This document shows, piece after piece, positions 1-8,208 of a DNA stretch of 24,052 bases. The DNA lies in assembly GCA_045804265.1 (NCBI GenBank), contig JBJMNK010000081.1, positions 1 to 24,052 of the forward strand, given 5' to 3'. The notes beneath the pieces were generated by a model. That model made no database searches. It saw only the letters and a list, made by a program, of their open reading frames with translations, and had not been told where the DNA came from. Every line of letters starts with the position of its first letter. Position 1 is the first letter of the stretch. Source of the DNA: JABFXC01 sp045804265. Its GTDB lineage: Bacteria; Gemmatimonadota; Gemmatimonadetes; Gemmatimonadales; Gemmatimonadaceae. The position numbers and the translations under genes are program-made.

Positions 1-1385
1 CCATGTACCAGCGACGCCTGGGACGTTCGCCTGTCCACCCAGCCGGCCCTCGGAGCCTACCTCTCGCGCCACGCGCGTCACTTCCGCCGCGAACGCATTC
101 AGCTGGTCCACCATCGTGTTGACGGTGTCCTTCAGCTCGAGCACCTCGCCCTTCGCTTCGACGGTGATCTTCTGCGAGAGATCGCCGTTGGCCACCGCCG
201 TCGTCACGAGCGCGATGTTTCGCACCTGACTCGTGAGGTTGCCGGCCATGAAGTTCACGTTGTCGGTCAGGTCGCGCCACACACCGGCTGCGCCGGGGAC
301 TCGCGCCTGTCCGCCGAGGATACCCTCGGTGCCTACTTCACGCGCAACGCGCGTCACTTCGGCCGCGAACGACGACAGCTGATCGACCATCGTATTGATG
401 GTGTTCTTCAGCTCGAGGATCTCGCCTTTCGCCTCAGCGGTGATCTTTCGCGACAGGTCACCCTTCGCGACTGCTGTCGTGACGTCGGCGATGTTACGCA
501 CCTGCGCCGTCAGGTTCGACGCCATGCCGTTCACGGAATCGGTCAGGTCGCGCCAGGTACCGCTGACGCCTTCGACATTCGCCTGGCCGCCGAGGATACC
601 CTCGGTGCCTACTTCGCGCGCGACGCGTGTCACCTCGCTGGCGAAGCCGTTCAGCTGATCGACCATCGTGTTGACGGTGTTCTTCAGCTCCAGGATCTCG
701 CCCTTTGCTTCTGCGGTGATCTTCTTGCCGAGGTCACCCTTGGCGACCGCGGTGGTGACGTCGGCGATGTTTCGGACCTGTGCCGTCAGGTTGCCGGCCA
801 TGCCGTTCACTGAATCGGTCAGGTCCTTCCACGTTCCGGCGACGCCGGGGACGTTTGCCTGCCCGCCGAGGATTCCTTCACTGCCGACCTCTCGTGCGAC
901 GCGCGTGACTTCCGCGGCGAACGACGAGAGCTGATCGACCATCGTGTTGATCGTGTTCTTCAGCTCGAGAATCTCACCCTTCGCCTCGGCGGTGATCTTC
1001 TTGCCGAGGTCACCCTTCGCGACGGCCGTCGTCACGTCGGCGATGTTTCGCACCTGGTTGGTGAGGTTCGACGCCATCCCGTTCACCGAATCGGTGAGAT
1101 CGCGCCACGTGCCGCTGACTCCTTCGACGTTCGCCTGACCGCCTAACCGTCCTTCCGTACCGACCTCGCGCGCCACGCGCGTGACTTCGCTGGCGAAGCC
1201 GTTGAGCTGATCGACCATCGTGTTGATGGTGTTCTTCAGCTCGAGAATCTCGCCCTTGGCTTCGACGGTGATCTTCTGCGACAGGTCGCCGTTCGCGACC
1301 GCGGTGGTGACGACGGCGATGTTTCGCACCTGGTTGGTCAGGTTGCTCGCCATTCCGTTCACGGAATCCGTCAGGTCGCGCCATG
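1..1385 (-). repeat. 276-bp in-frame tandem repeats coding for HAMP units
   Basis: The same block recurs every 276 bases. The segment reading GTCAGGTCGCGCCA or a close variant appears near 265, 541, 817, 1093 and 1369, and the CATCGT-TTGA segment keeps the same spacing. Each unit is 92 codons, so copy number can change without frameshift. Units differ mainly at a few positions (for example SQ, GK or SR after GDL, and ANG versus AKG before it) and are similar enough at DNA level to recombine or confuse short-read assembly. The first unit upstream, near 1500-1660, is diverged and five codons longer. Confidence 0.95.
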
Positions 1386-2112
1386 TACCGCTGACGCCCT
1401 GCACGTTCGCCTGACCGCCTAACCGTCCTTCGGTTCCGACCTCGCGGGCGACGCGGGTGACTTCGCTCGCGAACGCGTTGAGCTGGTCCACCATCCGATT
1501 GACGGTCGATCCGATGCGGAAGAACTCCCCCTGCACCGCCTTGCCTTCCAGCTCGAGCTCGACCTTCTGGCTCAGGTCGCCTTCGGCCACCGCGCGGATC
1601 ACGCGCGCGACTTCGGTGGTCGGCTGCGTCAGGTCGGCGACGAGCGAGTTGAGCGCCGAGAGTCCGCGCGCCCAGCCGCCGCGCGCCCCTTCGGTCATCC
1701 CGGCCCGCTCCGTCATCAGCCCTTCGCGGCCGACGGCGTTGCTGACCCGCTCCATCTCGTCGACCATCGACTCGTTGCGCGACGCGACGCGGTTGAAGGC
1801 GAGGATGACGTCGGCCATCAGCGGATCGCCGTTAGGCGTCAGCCGGACGTCGAAGTGCCCCTCCTCGATGTCGTGCAGCGCATCGAGCAGCGCGCGGAGC
1901 GCGCTGTCGCGGCCGTCGTGACCGTCGCCGTTCTCGGCGTAGCGCTCGCCGGAGCGGCGCGATGAATCGCCGGCTCCCGAGCCGATCGATGCTGGCGCGG
2001 CCGAAGCACGCGCCGCCTTGCGGGTGGTCTTCCGCGCCCCGGATTTGCGGCCGCCGTTGCCCTGGCCCGACGAATCCTCATCACTGGCGTCGAAACGATC
2101 TCCGACTCCCAC
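1..2112 (-). CDS. Multi-HAMP sensor protein, probable hybrid histidine kinase (N-terminal 704 codons; 3' end outside window)
   Basis: The reading frame is open from a GTG at 2112 to the window edge. The start is chosen because AGGAG sits six bases upstream on the minus strand. Residues 1-70 are low-complexity (Gly, Ser, Arg, Lys) with no signal peptide. A divergent HAMP-like region follows (about 70-260), then 92-residue repeats, each with the order QVRNIA-VTTAVA-GDL-KIT-EAKGEI-ELKNT-NTMVDQL-FA-EVTRVAREVG-EG-LGGQA-V-GTW-DLTD. Four full repeats and part of a fifth are visible. This repeat is typical of the poly-HAMP stack of soluble group III (Nik1/Os-1-like) hybrid histidine kinases, which sense osmotic or envelope stress through alternating HAMP conformations. 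The GAF, kinase and receiver domains expected in such proteins would lie beyond base 1 and are not seen, so the kinase call is inferred from the repeat type. A poly-HAMP chemoreceptor is the main alternative. Confidence 0.85.
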   Translation of the reverse strand, partial: MGVGDRFDASDEDSSGQGNGGRKSGARKTTRKAARASAAPASIGSGAGDSSRRSGERYAENGDGHDGRDSALRALLDALHDIEEGHFDVRLTPNGDPLMADVILAFNRVASRNESMVDEMERVSNAVGREGLMTERAGMTEGARGGWARGLSALNSLVADLTQPTTEVARVIRAVAEGDLSQKVELELEGKAVQGEFFRIGSTVNRMVDQLNAFASEVTRVAREVGTEGRLGGQANVQGVSGTWRDLTDSVNGMASNLTNQVRNIAVVTTAVANGDLSQKITVEAKGEILELKNTINTMVDQLNGFASEVTRVAREVGTEGRLGGQANVEGVSGTWRDLTDSVNGMASNLTNQVRNIADVTTAVAKGDLGKKITAEAKGEILELKNTINTMVDQLSSFAAEVTRVAREVGSEGILGGQANVPGVAGTWKDLTDSVNGMAGNLTAQVRNIADVTTAVAKGDLGKKITAEAKGEILELKNTVNTMVDQLNGFASEVTRVAREVGTEGILGGQANVEGVSGTWRDLTDSVNGMASNLTAQVRNIADVTTAVAKGDLSRKITAEAKGEILELKNTINTMVDQLSSFAAEVTRVAREVGTEGILGGQARVPGAAGVWRDLTDNVNFMAGNLTSQVRNIALVTTAVANGDLSQKITVEAKGEVLELKDTVNTMVDQLNAFAAEVTRVAREVGSEGRLGGQANVPGVAGTW

Positions 2113-2348
2113 GGTGAACTCCTGACTGAATGGTGGCGAGACAGCAACGTGCGCGCGGCCACTGGCCGCAACGCACGGAACCAAACGGCGATGGTGCAGG
2201 CACTTCGGTTGTGGGCGATCCCGCGATCAGACCGGCGCGGATCGACGTGCAATTGACCTGTTACCTACAATTCTCATACCGCCGCGCCCGGCGTCGAGAA
2301 CGGCGCAAACAACGGCGAATTTGAGTGAACAAGCATGTTTACTACACC
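2113..2348. other. Non-coding gap between the methyltransferase stop and the multi-HAMP sensor start
   Basis: Both flanking genes are on the minus strand, so this 236-base gap is the probable promoter region of the sensor. It includes a locally AT-richer patch around 2260-2350. I see no convincing small gene here and could not pick a promoter with confidence. Only the AGGAG site next to the GTG at 2112 is clear. Confidence 0.4.
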
Positions 2349-3794
2349 CTATTCGGCGAGTTCCGGACCCGGGGTCGGGACCGCGACGAGGTAACGAACG
2401 CGGATCCCGCCGTTGGTCGTCTCGAACGCCTGGCGGAGCGGGAGTCGCGTCTGCGATTCGAGCGCGCGATCGGGAGACAGCAGCCCCACGCGCCAATCGG
2501 GAAACGCAAAGTGGGCGACCTTTCCGAGCTGTGCGTAGATGTTCCGCACATCGGCGCCCTCACTCAGGCGGACCCCATAGGGCGGATTCGCGATCAGCAG
2601 ACCGGCTGCATCACCGACCGGCTCCGCCGCCGAGAGCACACGCTGGACGAAATGCACATCGGCGGCAACGCCCGCCCGCTCGGCGTTGGCGACCGAGGCC
2701 TCGATCGCGCCGGCGTCGCGGTCGGAGCCGACGATTGGTACACGAGCCGACGCCAGCTCGTTCCCGCGAAACTCCGACAGCGCCTGCTCGATCTCCCCCG
2801 CGGGAAGCTCGGGCCAGGAGGCGATCGCGAAGTCGCCGCGCTCGGCTCGCGCACGACCGGGCGCTATTCGACGGGCGACCAGCGCCGCCTCGATGGGGAT
2901 CGTCCCCGCGCCGCACAGCGGATCGACCAGCGGAGTGTCGCCTCGCCAGTCAGCGCCGAGCAGCATCGCGGCGGCGAGCGTTTCGCGGAGCGGCGCCTTC
3001 GCCGTCGCCTGACGGTAGCCCCGTCGATGAAGCAGCGCACCCGAGCTGTCGATGCTGATCGTGCACTCGTCGCGGAACAGTCGCACGACCACCAGCTGCG
3101 CGCCCGCGCCCTCGTCCGCTTCCTCGCGCGCATCGCCCGCGTCCTGCGCCGTGCGATCTGGCGCCAACGTGCGAGCCTTCACGGCTGCTTCGTTCGCCGT
3201 CGCTTCGTTCGCAGCTTCGTTCGCGGCGCGCGTCGAGGCCTTCGCCGCCGCCGACGCGATCCCCTGCTTCGCGGCCGCACGGGCAGCGACGGTTTTCGCG
3301 GCCGCGGTCGGCTTCGCCGGGATGAAGCGCGAATCACTCGCTCCCTTCGCCGGCTTCGCGCTCTTTCCTTCTTTCGCCGGCGCCCGCGTCTCTCGAGGCG
3401 CCGCTCGCTCACCCGGATCCGGTGCGTCGCCGGTCCCGGTCACGCGCTGGATCGCGCCAAGTACGCGCTCGGCGACCGCGTCGGAGTGGTAGAGCTTCGA
3501 CTTGCGGCAGGTGGCACGCACGCGGACCGGGGCGGCGCCGACGAAGCGCTCCCACGCGATCCGCCGTGCGCTGCGTTCGAGCTCGTGGAACGCCGTCACC
3601 CGGAACGATGCGACGCGAACGAGCACGCGGCTCGCGGTGCGCAGCCCGATGTTGGCGCGGACGACATCGCGCAGCCCGCCGTCCACGGTCACCCCGCCGG
3701 CTTCGGTCGAGCGGACGCGAAGGCCTAACGCTCGCGACTCGGCGGCGAGCAGCGTCTCGAGCCCCGGGGCGCAGACGAGGTAGATCTCGAGCAT
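2349..3794 (-). CDS. THUMP-domain class I SAM-dependent RNA methyltransferase (RlmL/Trm11-like) with a large insertion
   Basis: The 481-residue protein starts MLEIYLVCAPGLE, the usual start of RlmL-type 23S rRNA guanine-N2 methyltransferases. The ATG at 3794 has GAGGA nine bases upstream; an in-frame extension to 3968 looks non-native. Residues 1-120 are the ferredoxin-like and first part of the THUMP domain. QLVVVRLFRDECTISID (233-249) and LLHRRGYR (254-261) are its end. The methyltransferase fold follows: DPLCGAGTIPIEAA (291-304) binds SAM and NPPYG (403-407) is the N2-guanine catalytic motif. There is no RlmK half. An Ala/Lys/Glu-rich stretch (121-231) interrupts the THUMP domain and is absent in usual family members. 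The exact RNA target cannot be read from sequence. Divergent from recQ across 136 bases. Confidence 0.9.
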   Translation of the reverse strand: MLEIYLVCAPGLETLLAAESRALGLRVRSTEAGGVTVDGGLRDVVRANIGLRTASRVLVRVASFRVTAFHELERSARRIAWERFVGAAPVRVRATCRKSKLYHSDAVAERVLGAIQRVTGTGDAPDPGERAAPRETRAPAKEGKSAKPAKGASDSRFIPAKPTAAAKTVAARAAAKQGIASAAAKASTRAANEAANEATANEAAVKARTLAPDRTAQDAGDAREEADEGAGAQLVVVRLFRDECTISIDSSGALLHRRGYRQATAKAPLRETLAAAMLLGADWRGDTPLVDPLCGAGTIPIEAALVARRIAPGRARAERGDFAIASWPELPAGEIEQALSEFRGNELASARVPIVGSDRDAGAIEASVANAERAGVAADVHFVQRVLSAAEPVGDAAGLLIANPPYGVRLSEGADVRNIYAQLGKVAHFAFPDWRVGLLSPDRALESQTRLPLRQAFETTNGGIRVRYLVAVPTPGPELAE

Positions 3795-3930
3795 CAGCGC
3801 GCGATCCTCGCTCAGGCGGGCACGACGGGCCAGCAGCGGAAATAATCGATGGTGTTCTCGGTCACGTCGCAAGATAGCGATCGATCGAGACAGTCGTCGC
3901 GCCGGAACGATTTCTGCTTTCCTCGGCGGC

Positions 3931-5433
3931 ATGACTCGGCCTTCGACCCGAGCCGCAGCGCTCGCCATCCTCCACGAGCGCTTCGGCCATGATGCATTTC
4001 AGCCTGGCCAGTGGGAGCCGATTCGCGCCGTCCTCGAGAAGCGTGATGCCCTGGTGGTGATGCCGACCGGAGCGGGGAAGTCGCTGATCTACCAGCTTCC
4101 GGCACTGATGCTCCCCGGCCTGACGATCGTCGTCAGCCCGCTCATCGCACTGATGAAGGACCAGCAGGACAAGCTGCGGGCGACCGGGGTCGACGCGCTG
4201 GCGATGCACTCGCACCTGAGCACCGCCGAGGCGCGCGAGACGGGGCGACAGGTGCTCGAGGGCGAGGGCGACATTCTCTACCTCACGCCCGAGCGATTCA
4301 AGGATCGCGAATTCTTCGATCGCCTGCTCACGCGCACGGTCAGCCTCTTCGTCGTCGATGAGGCGCACTGCGTCAGCCAGTGGGGGCACGACTTCCGTCC
4401 CGACTACATCTCGCTCGGATCGATCGTCGAGCGACTGGGGCGTCCGCCGGTGCTCGCGCTCACCGCCACCGCGACCGAGGAAGTGCGGCAGGACATCGCG
4501 CGACAGCTGCGCATGCGTGAGCCCCACGTCACCATCACCGGCTTCGCCCGGCCGAACCTGCGCTTCGAGGTGAAGCGAACGGTCAACGACGGCGTGAAGG
4601 ACAAGGCGGTGGAGGATATCCTCGATTCCACGACGGGGACGGGCGTCATCTACGCCGCGACGGTCCGTGAGGCGGAGCGCCTGCACGCACAACTCGCGGA
4701 CCGCTACCCGGTCGGGTTGTACCACGGGAAGCTTGGCGCGCCGGAGCGTCGCGAGTCGCAGGACCGCTTCATGAACGACGAGATGCGGGCGATGGTCGCC
4801 ACCAACGCATTCGGGCTCGGGATCGACAAGCCCGACATCCGCTTCGTCGTGCACTATCACCTCCCCGGCTCGATCGAGTCGTACTACCAGGAAGCGGGAC
4901 GAGCGGGACGCGACGGTGAGCCCGCGACCTGTACGCTGCTCTACCGCGTCGAGGACAAGCGGATCCAGTCGTATTTCCTCGGCGGGAAATATCCCGAGAT
5001 CGAGGAAGCGGCGAAGGTCGCGCTGGTGATGGAATCGCATCCCGAGCGCACGCCGGTCGCGCTCACCGACATCGCCGACCAGTCCGGGGTCGCGCGGCGG
5101 AAAGTGCGGATCGTCCTCACGCTGCTCAAGCGGCACGGCGTGTTGCGCGAGCATCGCGGCAACACCTGGGAGCGACTGCAGACCGGGCTGCTCAAGGTGA
5201 ACCTGAGCGCCGACCTGACCGACTACGAGGAACGCCGCGTCCTCGACCGTCGCAAGCTCGACGCGATGGTCTCCTACTGCCAGACCGCGCGCTGCTACAC
5301 ACGCTTCATCCTGGAGTATTTCGGCGAGACCGACGTCGACCCGGAATGGCGCTGCCGCAACTGCGGCGCCTGCGACGGGCTCGATGCATGGGAGACCGGA
5401 CGCGGAGCCGGCGTCGTTAGGCAGGCGGGATGA
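3931..5433 (+). CDS. recQ: RecQ family ATP-dependent DNA helicase
   Basis: The 500-residue protein is a 3'-5' superfamily 2 helicase that unwinds recombination and stalled-fork intermediates. Visible motifs are the Q-motif/motif 0 region (FGHDAFQPGQWEPI, 18-31), Walker A MPTGAGKS (44-51), VVDEAHC (141-147), LTATAT (177-182), TNAFGLGIDKPD (291-302) and QEAGRAGRDG (320-329). The RecQ-specific zinc-binding region carries C450, C455, C475, C478 and C481. The protein ends about 20 residues after the last cysteine, so there is no HRDC domain, as in the short RecQ class. A winged-helix-like segment (about 360-420) precedes the zinc cluster. ATG 3931 lacks a clear ribosome site but gives a normal family N-terminus. 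The last codons carry one GTTAGGC core (5416). Confidence 0.95.
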   Translation: MTRPSTRAAALAILHERFGHDAFQPGQWEPIRAVLEKRDALVVMPTGAGKSLIYQLPALMLPGLTIVVSPLIALMKDQQDKLRATGVDALAMHSHLSTAEARETGRQVLEGEGDILYLTPERFKDREFFDRLLTRTVSLFVVDEAHCVSQWGHDFRPDYISLGSIVERLGRPPVLALTATATEEVRQDIARQLRMREPHVTITGFARPNLRFEVKRTVNDGVKDKAVEDILDSTTGTGVIYAATVREAERLHAQLADRYPVGLYHGKLGAPERRESQDRFMNDEMRAMVATNAFGLGIDKPDIRFVVHYHLPGSIESYYQEAGRAGRDGEPATCTLLYRVEDKRIQSYFLGGKYPEIEEAAKVALVMESHPERTPVALTDIADQSGVARRKVRIVLTLLKRHGVLREHRGNTWERLQTGLLKVNLSADLTDYEERRVLDRRKLDAMVSYCQTARCYTRFILEYFGETDVDPEWRCRNCGACDGLDAWETGRGAGVVRQAG

Positions 5434-5440
5434 GAACTGC

Positions 5441-5516
5441 AGCCATTAGCCGGTAGCCGTTAGCTAGAGGCGACGAGTGAAGTGCCGCCGTCGCTCAACG
5501 CTGACGGCTAATGGCT
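5441..5516. repeat. 12-bp perfect inverted repeat between recQ and the MscS gene
   Basis: AGCCATTAGCCG (5441-5452) is exactly complementary to CGGCTAATGGCT (5505-5516), 52 bases apart. A second related word, AGCCGTTAGC (5455-5464), could pair with the same right arm with one mismatch, so two alternative stems are possible. It lies 8 bases after the recQ stop and just before the downstream start at 5541. It could be a weak terminator, an mRNA structure or a repeat-family remnant; there is no T-tract. Confidence 0.6.
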
Positions 5517-5540
5517 AAGGGCTGGTTTAGATTGTCCCCG

Positions 5541-6584
5541 ATGAACGACGTACTCGGCTGGACCTGGCAGGGGAACAGCGTCAGCGCGTGGCTGACCGGG
5601 CTCGGATTGTTCGCCGGGACGGTGATCGCCCTCGGGTTGCTGCGGTGGGTGGTGGTACGGCGGCTGAGCGCGGCGGCGGCGCGGACGGCGACATGGGTGG
5701 ACGACGTCCTCGTCGAGCTGGTGAAGCAGACGAGGGACTGGTTCATCGTCATCGTCGGGTTCTCGGTCGCGATGAAGGGCGTGATCGTGCTGCACACCGG
5801 CGTCGCGCTGATCCTGCACGGCGCGCTCGTCATCGGGATGATGGTCCAGGTCGCGATCTGGGTGAATGGCGCGATCCGGTTCTGGGTCGTGCACTACCGC
5901 CAGAGCCGCGGCGGCGACGGGACCAGCGTCGCGACGGTGCAGGGCTTCGCCTTCCTGGCCCGCATCGCGTTAGGCGTGGTGCTGGTCGTCCTCACCCTCG
6001 ACCTGCTCGGGGTGAAGGTGACGACGCTGGTCGCCGGGCTCGGGATCACGGGCATCGCGATCGCGCTCGCCGTGCAGAACGTGCTCGGCGATCTCTTCGC
6101 CGCGCTGTCGATCGTGCTCGACAAGCCGTTCGTCATCGGCGACTTCATCGTCGTCGACAACGTCGAGGGGACGGTCGAGCACGTCGGCCTGAAGACGACG
6201 CGCGTTCGGAGCATCGGCGGAGAGCAGGTGATCATCGCCAACGCGGATCTGCTCAAGAGCCGCATCCGCAACTATCGCCGGCTGGCCGAGCGTCGGGTGG
6301 CACTGACGTTCAAGCTGGCGCAGGGCACCGATCCGGCGGCAGCGGCGCACTTCCCGGTGATCCTGCGCGAGATTGTCGAGCGGCAGAAGCCGATCCGCTT
6401 CGACCGCGCGCATCTGACCGCGATTGGCGACTGGTCGCTGCAGTACGAGGTCGTCTACATCGTGCTCAGCCCGGACTACATGACGCACATGAACATCCAG
6501 CAGCAGATCAACGTCGACGTGCTGGAGCGCCTGCGCAGCGAGCGGATGATGCTGGCCACGCCGTATCCGGCACCGTCGTCGTGA
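5541..6584 (+). CDS. MscS-family mechanosensitive ion channel
   Basis: The 347-residue membrane protein has about five predicted hydrophobic segments, the last being the pore helix. VAGLGITGIAIALAVQNVLG followed by DLFAALSIVLDKPFVIGDFI is the typical join of the MscS pore helix to the cytosolic beta domain. The C-terminal part (about 215-345) is the soluble vestibule. Such channels open on membrane tension to release solutes at osmotic downshock. ATG 5541 is preferred over an in-frame ATG at 5511, which lies inside the inverted repeat 5441-5516 and would add ten non-family residues. No clear ribosome site. Leu144 is encoded by TTA inside a CGTTAGGC octamer. Confidence 0.9.
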   Translation: MNDVLGWTWQGNSVSAWLTGLGLFAGTVIALGLLRWVVVRRLSAAAARTATWVDDVLVELVKQTRDWFIVIVGFSVAMKGVIVLHTGVALILHGALVIGMMVQVAIWVNGAIRFWVVHYRQSRGGDGTSVATVQGFAFLARIALGVVLVVLTLDLLGVKVTTLVAGLGITGIAIALAVQNVLGDLFAALSIVLDKPFVIGDFIVVDNVEGTVEHVGLKTTRVRSIGGEQVIIANADLLKSRIRNYRRLAERRVALTFKLAQGTDPAAAAHFPVILREIVERQKPIRFDRAHLTAIGDWSLQYEVVYIVLSPDYMTHMNIQQQINVDVLERLRSERMMLATPYPAPSS

Positions 6585-6605
6585 TGGTGCCCCGGGGCCA
6601 CCGCC

Positions 6606-6731
6606 GTTAGGCGTGCCTTGGGGTCAGGGGTCGGGGGTCAGCAACCGCTTTGCATCCCGGCTGCCTAACGCGTGGCCTCGCACGGTGGTATGTACTCGCC
6701 GCCCGGCCCTGACCCCCCGACCCCTGACCCC
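6606..6731. repeat. Intergenic nested inverted repeats (GGGGTCAG-rich) between the MscS gene and osmC
   Basis: A 22-base arm at 6620-6641, built from GGGGTCAG-type words, is complementary to 6709-6731 with one extra C in the right arm. CGTTAGGC (6605-6612) and GCCTAACG (6663-6670) form a second inverted pair. The flanking genes converge here, so this may act as a bidirectional terminator. The GGGGTCAG word recurs in the REP-like elements at 14478 and 23999. Confidence 0.65.
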
Positions 6732-6736
6732 CTGTC

Positions 6737-7165
6737 TCACCCCAGCTGTGCATCGAGCTGGATGTCCACGCCGGCCAGTGCCACTGAGACCGGGCAGTTC
6801 TTCTTCGTGTTCTCGGCGATCTCCTTGAACTTCGCGCCGTCGATCTTCGGGACCTGCGCGCGCACGTCGAGCTTGATGGTGGTGATCTTGAAGCCGCCAC
6901 CGGACTGGGCGATGGTGCAGGCCGCTTTCGTCTCGATGCGCTGCGGCGGGGTGCCGTTCTGCTCGAGGCCGAGGCTCAGCGCCATGCTGAAGCACGCGGC
7001 TTCGGCGGCGGCGAGCAGCTCTTCGGGGTTGGTGCCCTTCTCCTCGCCGAAGCGCGTGTTGAAGGAGTAGGAGCCCTTGATCACTCCGCTCTCGCCGCTG
7101 AACTCACCCTTCCCCGACTTGAGACCACCGCCACTCCAGACGGCCGTCGCATTGCGTGTTGGCAT
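6737..7165 (-). CDS. osmC: OsmC family peroxiredoxin
   Basis: The 142-residue protein matches the OsmC branch of the OsmC/Ohr family of thiol-dependent organic hydroperoxide reductases. TNPEELLAAAEAACFSMALS (45-64) contains the peroxidatic Cys58. NCPVSVAL (123-130) contains the resolving Cys124. Full length for the family, cytosolic, no signal peptide. ATG 7165 is preceded by GGGAG seven bases upstream, one of the few clear ribosome sites in the window. It is divergent from sufE across about 100 bases, so the two redox-related genes may share a regulatory gap. No operator is recognisable. Confidence 0.95.
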   Translation of the reverse strand: MPTRNATAVWSGGGLKSGKGEFSGESGVIKGSYSFNTRFGEEKGTNPEELLAAAEAACFSMALSLGLEQNGTPPQRIETKAACTIAQSGGGFKITTIKLDVRAQVPKIDGAKFKEIAENTKKNCPVSVALAGVDIQLDAQLG

Positions 7166-7268
7166 TCGTCGTTCTCCCGTTGAGTATCGTGCGCGTGCAC
7201 GGACGCTTACCGCTACAGCTTCCGTCCGGCGCTTACTGCGCCCGCTGTCCCGCTGATAACTTCTCGTG

Positions 7269-7706
7269 ATGCCAGCGCTGCCTCCCTCCGTCGAACGTGT
7301 GCTCCGCTACTTCCGCGCCATGGAGCGCGAGGAGAAGATGCAGGCGCTGCTGTCGTACGCGAAGAAGCTCGAGCCGCTTCCGGAGCGCTTTCGTGATCTC
7401 GACCGCACCGCGTTCACGGTACCCGAATGCCAGACTCGCGTCGATGTGTTCCCCGAGCTTCGCGACGGCAAGCTGTCGTTCTATGCCGATCTCGATCCGC
7501 GAAAGAGTCCTACCATCGCCGCGTTCCTCGCCATCCTCTTCAGCGCCGTGAACGGACAGCCGCCGGAGACGACGCTCGCGATCCCCGACGACTTCGTGAG
7601 GCAGGTGATGGACGGCATCGGGCTCGCCGCACGCGAGTCGGGGCTGACCGCCATGGTGCAACGACTGAAGCGCTACGCCACCGACGCTGTCGCGACGCAC
7701 TCCTGA
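7269..7706 (+). CDS. sufE: SufE family Fe-S cluster assembly sulfur acceptor
   Basis: The 145-residue protein has the SufE fold pattern: an N-terminal helical segment with KMQALLSYAKKLEPLPERF (23-41), then VPECQTRVDVF (51-61), whose Cys54 aligns with the sulfur-accepting cysteine of SufE (family motif V-G-C-Q-S). SufE takes persulfide sulfur from the SufS desulfurase and passes it to the SufB scaffold. No sufS or sufBCD lies in the window. The usual Gly before the Cys is Glu here. ATG 7269 is chosen; a GTG directly before it (7266) would add one residue. It heads a tight same-strand run with a DUF6526 gene (31 bases on) and a CDGSH gene. Confidence 0.9.
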   Translation: MPALPPSVERVLRYFRAMEREEKMQALLSYAKKLEPLPERFRDLDRTAFTVPECQTRVDVFPELRDGKLSFYADLDPRKSPTIAAFLAILFSAVNGQPPETTLAIPDDFVRQVMDGIGLAARESGLTAMVQRLKRYATDAVATHS

Positions 7707-7737
7707 TCTTGAGCGGTCCTCCCCTTCCCCCGCCTAC

Positions 7738-8178
7738 ATGAGCGCCGTCAGGACCCAGAGCTACGCCAACCATCGGCGCTTCTTCGCGCTCTATCACTAC
7801 GTCGCGCTCCCGATCGTCGTCTTCAACGTCGTGCAGACCGCGATTGTCGCTGTGCGCGCGCCGAACCGGACGACGATCTGGGCATTCGTGTTCGCGGTCG
7901 GAATCGCGGCCGGAATCCTCGCTGGACGCACGATGGTCCTCATCGTGCAGAACCGCGTCATCCGCCTCGAGCAGCGGCTGCGCCTGGTCGCGCTGCTTCC
8001 CGATCACCTGCGCGGCCGCATCGTCGAGCTCAATCTCTCACAGCTGATCGGCCTGCGATTCGCATCGGACGCCGAGCTGGCATCGCTGGTCGAGCGCTGC
8101 CTCGCCGGCGAGTTGAAGAACAGCGAGGATGTGAAGAAGGCGATCACCAACTGGCAGGCCGATTTTCTTCGCGCCTGA
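7738..8178 (+). CDS. DUF6526 family small membrane protein
   Basis: The 146-residue protein begins with the conserved QSYANHRRFFALYHY segment (7-21). Two membrane helices follow (about 22-40 and 46-68). A soluble C-terminal part has RLVALLPDHLRGRIVELNLSQLIGLRFASDAEL and ends KKAITNWQADFLRA. This pattern is found in a family of unknown function annotated DUF6526. The C-terminal part would face the cytoplasm. It lies 31 bases after sufE and 30 bases before the CDGSH gene, so the three are probably co-transcribed. I cannot assign a function. Confidence 0.8.
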   Translation: MSAVRTQSYANHRRFFALYHYVALPIVVFNVVQTAIVAVRAPNRTTIWAFVFAVGIAAGILAGRTMVLIVQNRVIRLEQRLRLVALLPDHLRGRIVELNLSQLIGLRFASDAELASLVERCLAGELKNSEDVKKAITNWQADFLRA

Positions 8179-8208
8179 TCCTGCCTCAAGCAATCACGGA
8201 GTGACTGG

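Noticed and set aside
395..1414. Series of similar plus-strand short frames (FFSSRISPFAS-like)
   Set aside because: Antisense readings of the tandem HAMP repeat; their similarity comes from the repeat, not from a protein family.
2325..3728. Long plus-strand open frame opposite the methyltransferase
   Set aside because: Arg-rich, no family pattern, and antisense to a well-supported gene; typical shadow frame in GC-rich DNA.
3862..5154. 430-codon minus-strand frame opposite recQ
   Set aside because: Shadow of recQ with no motif of its own.
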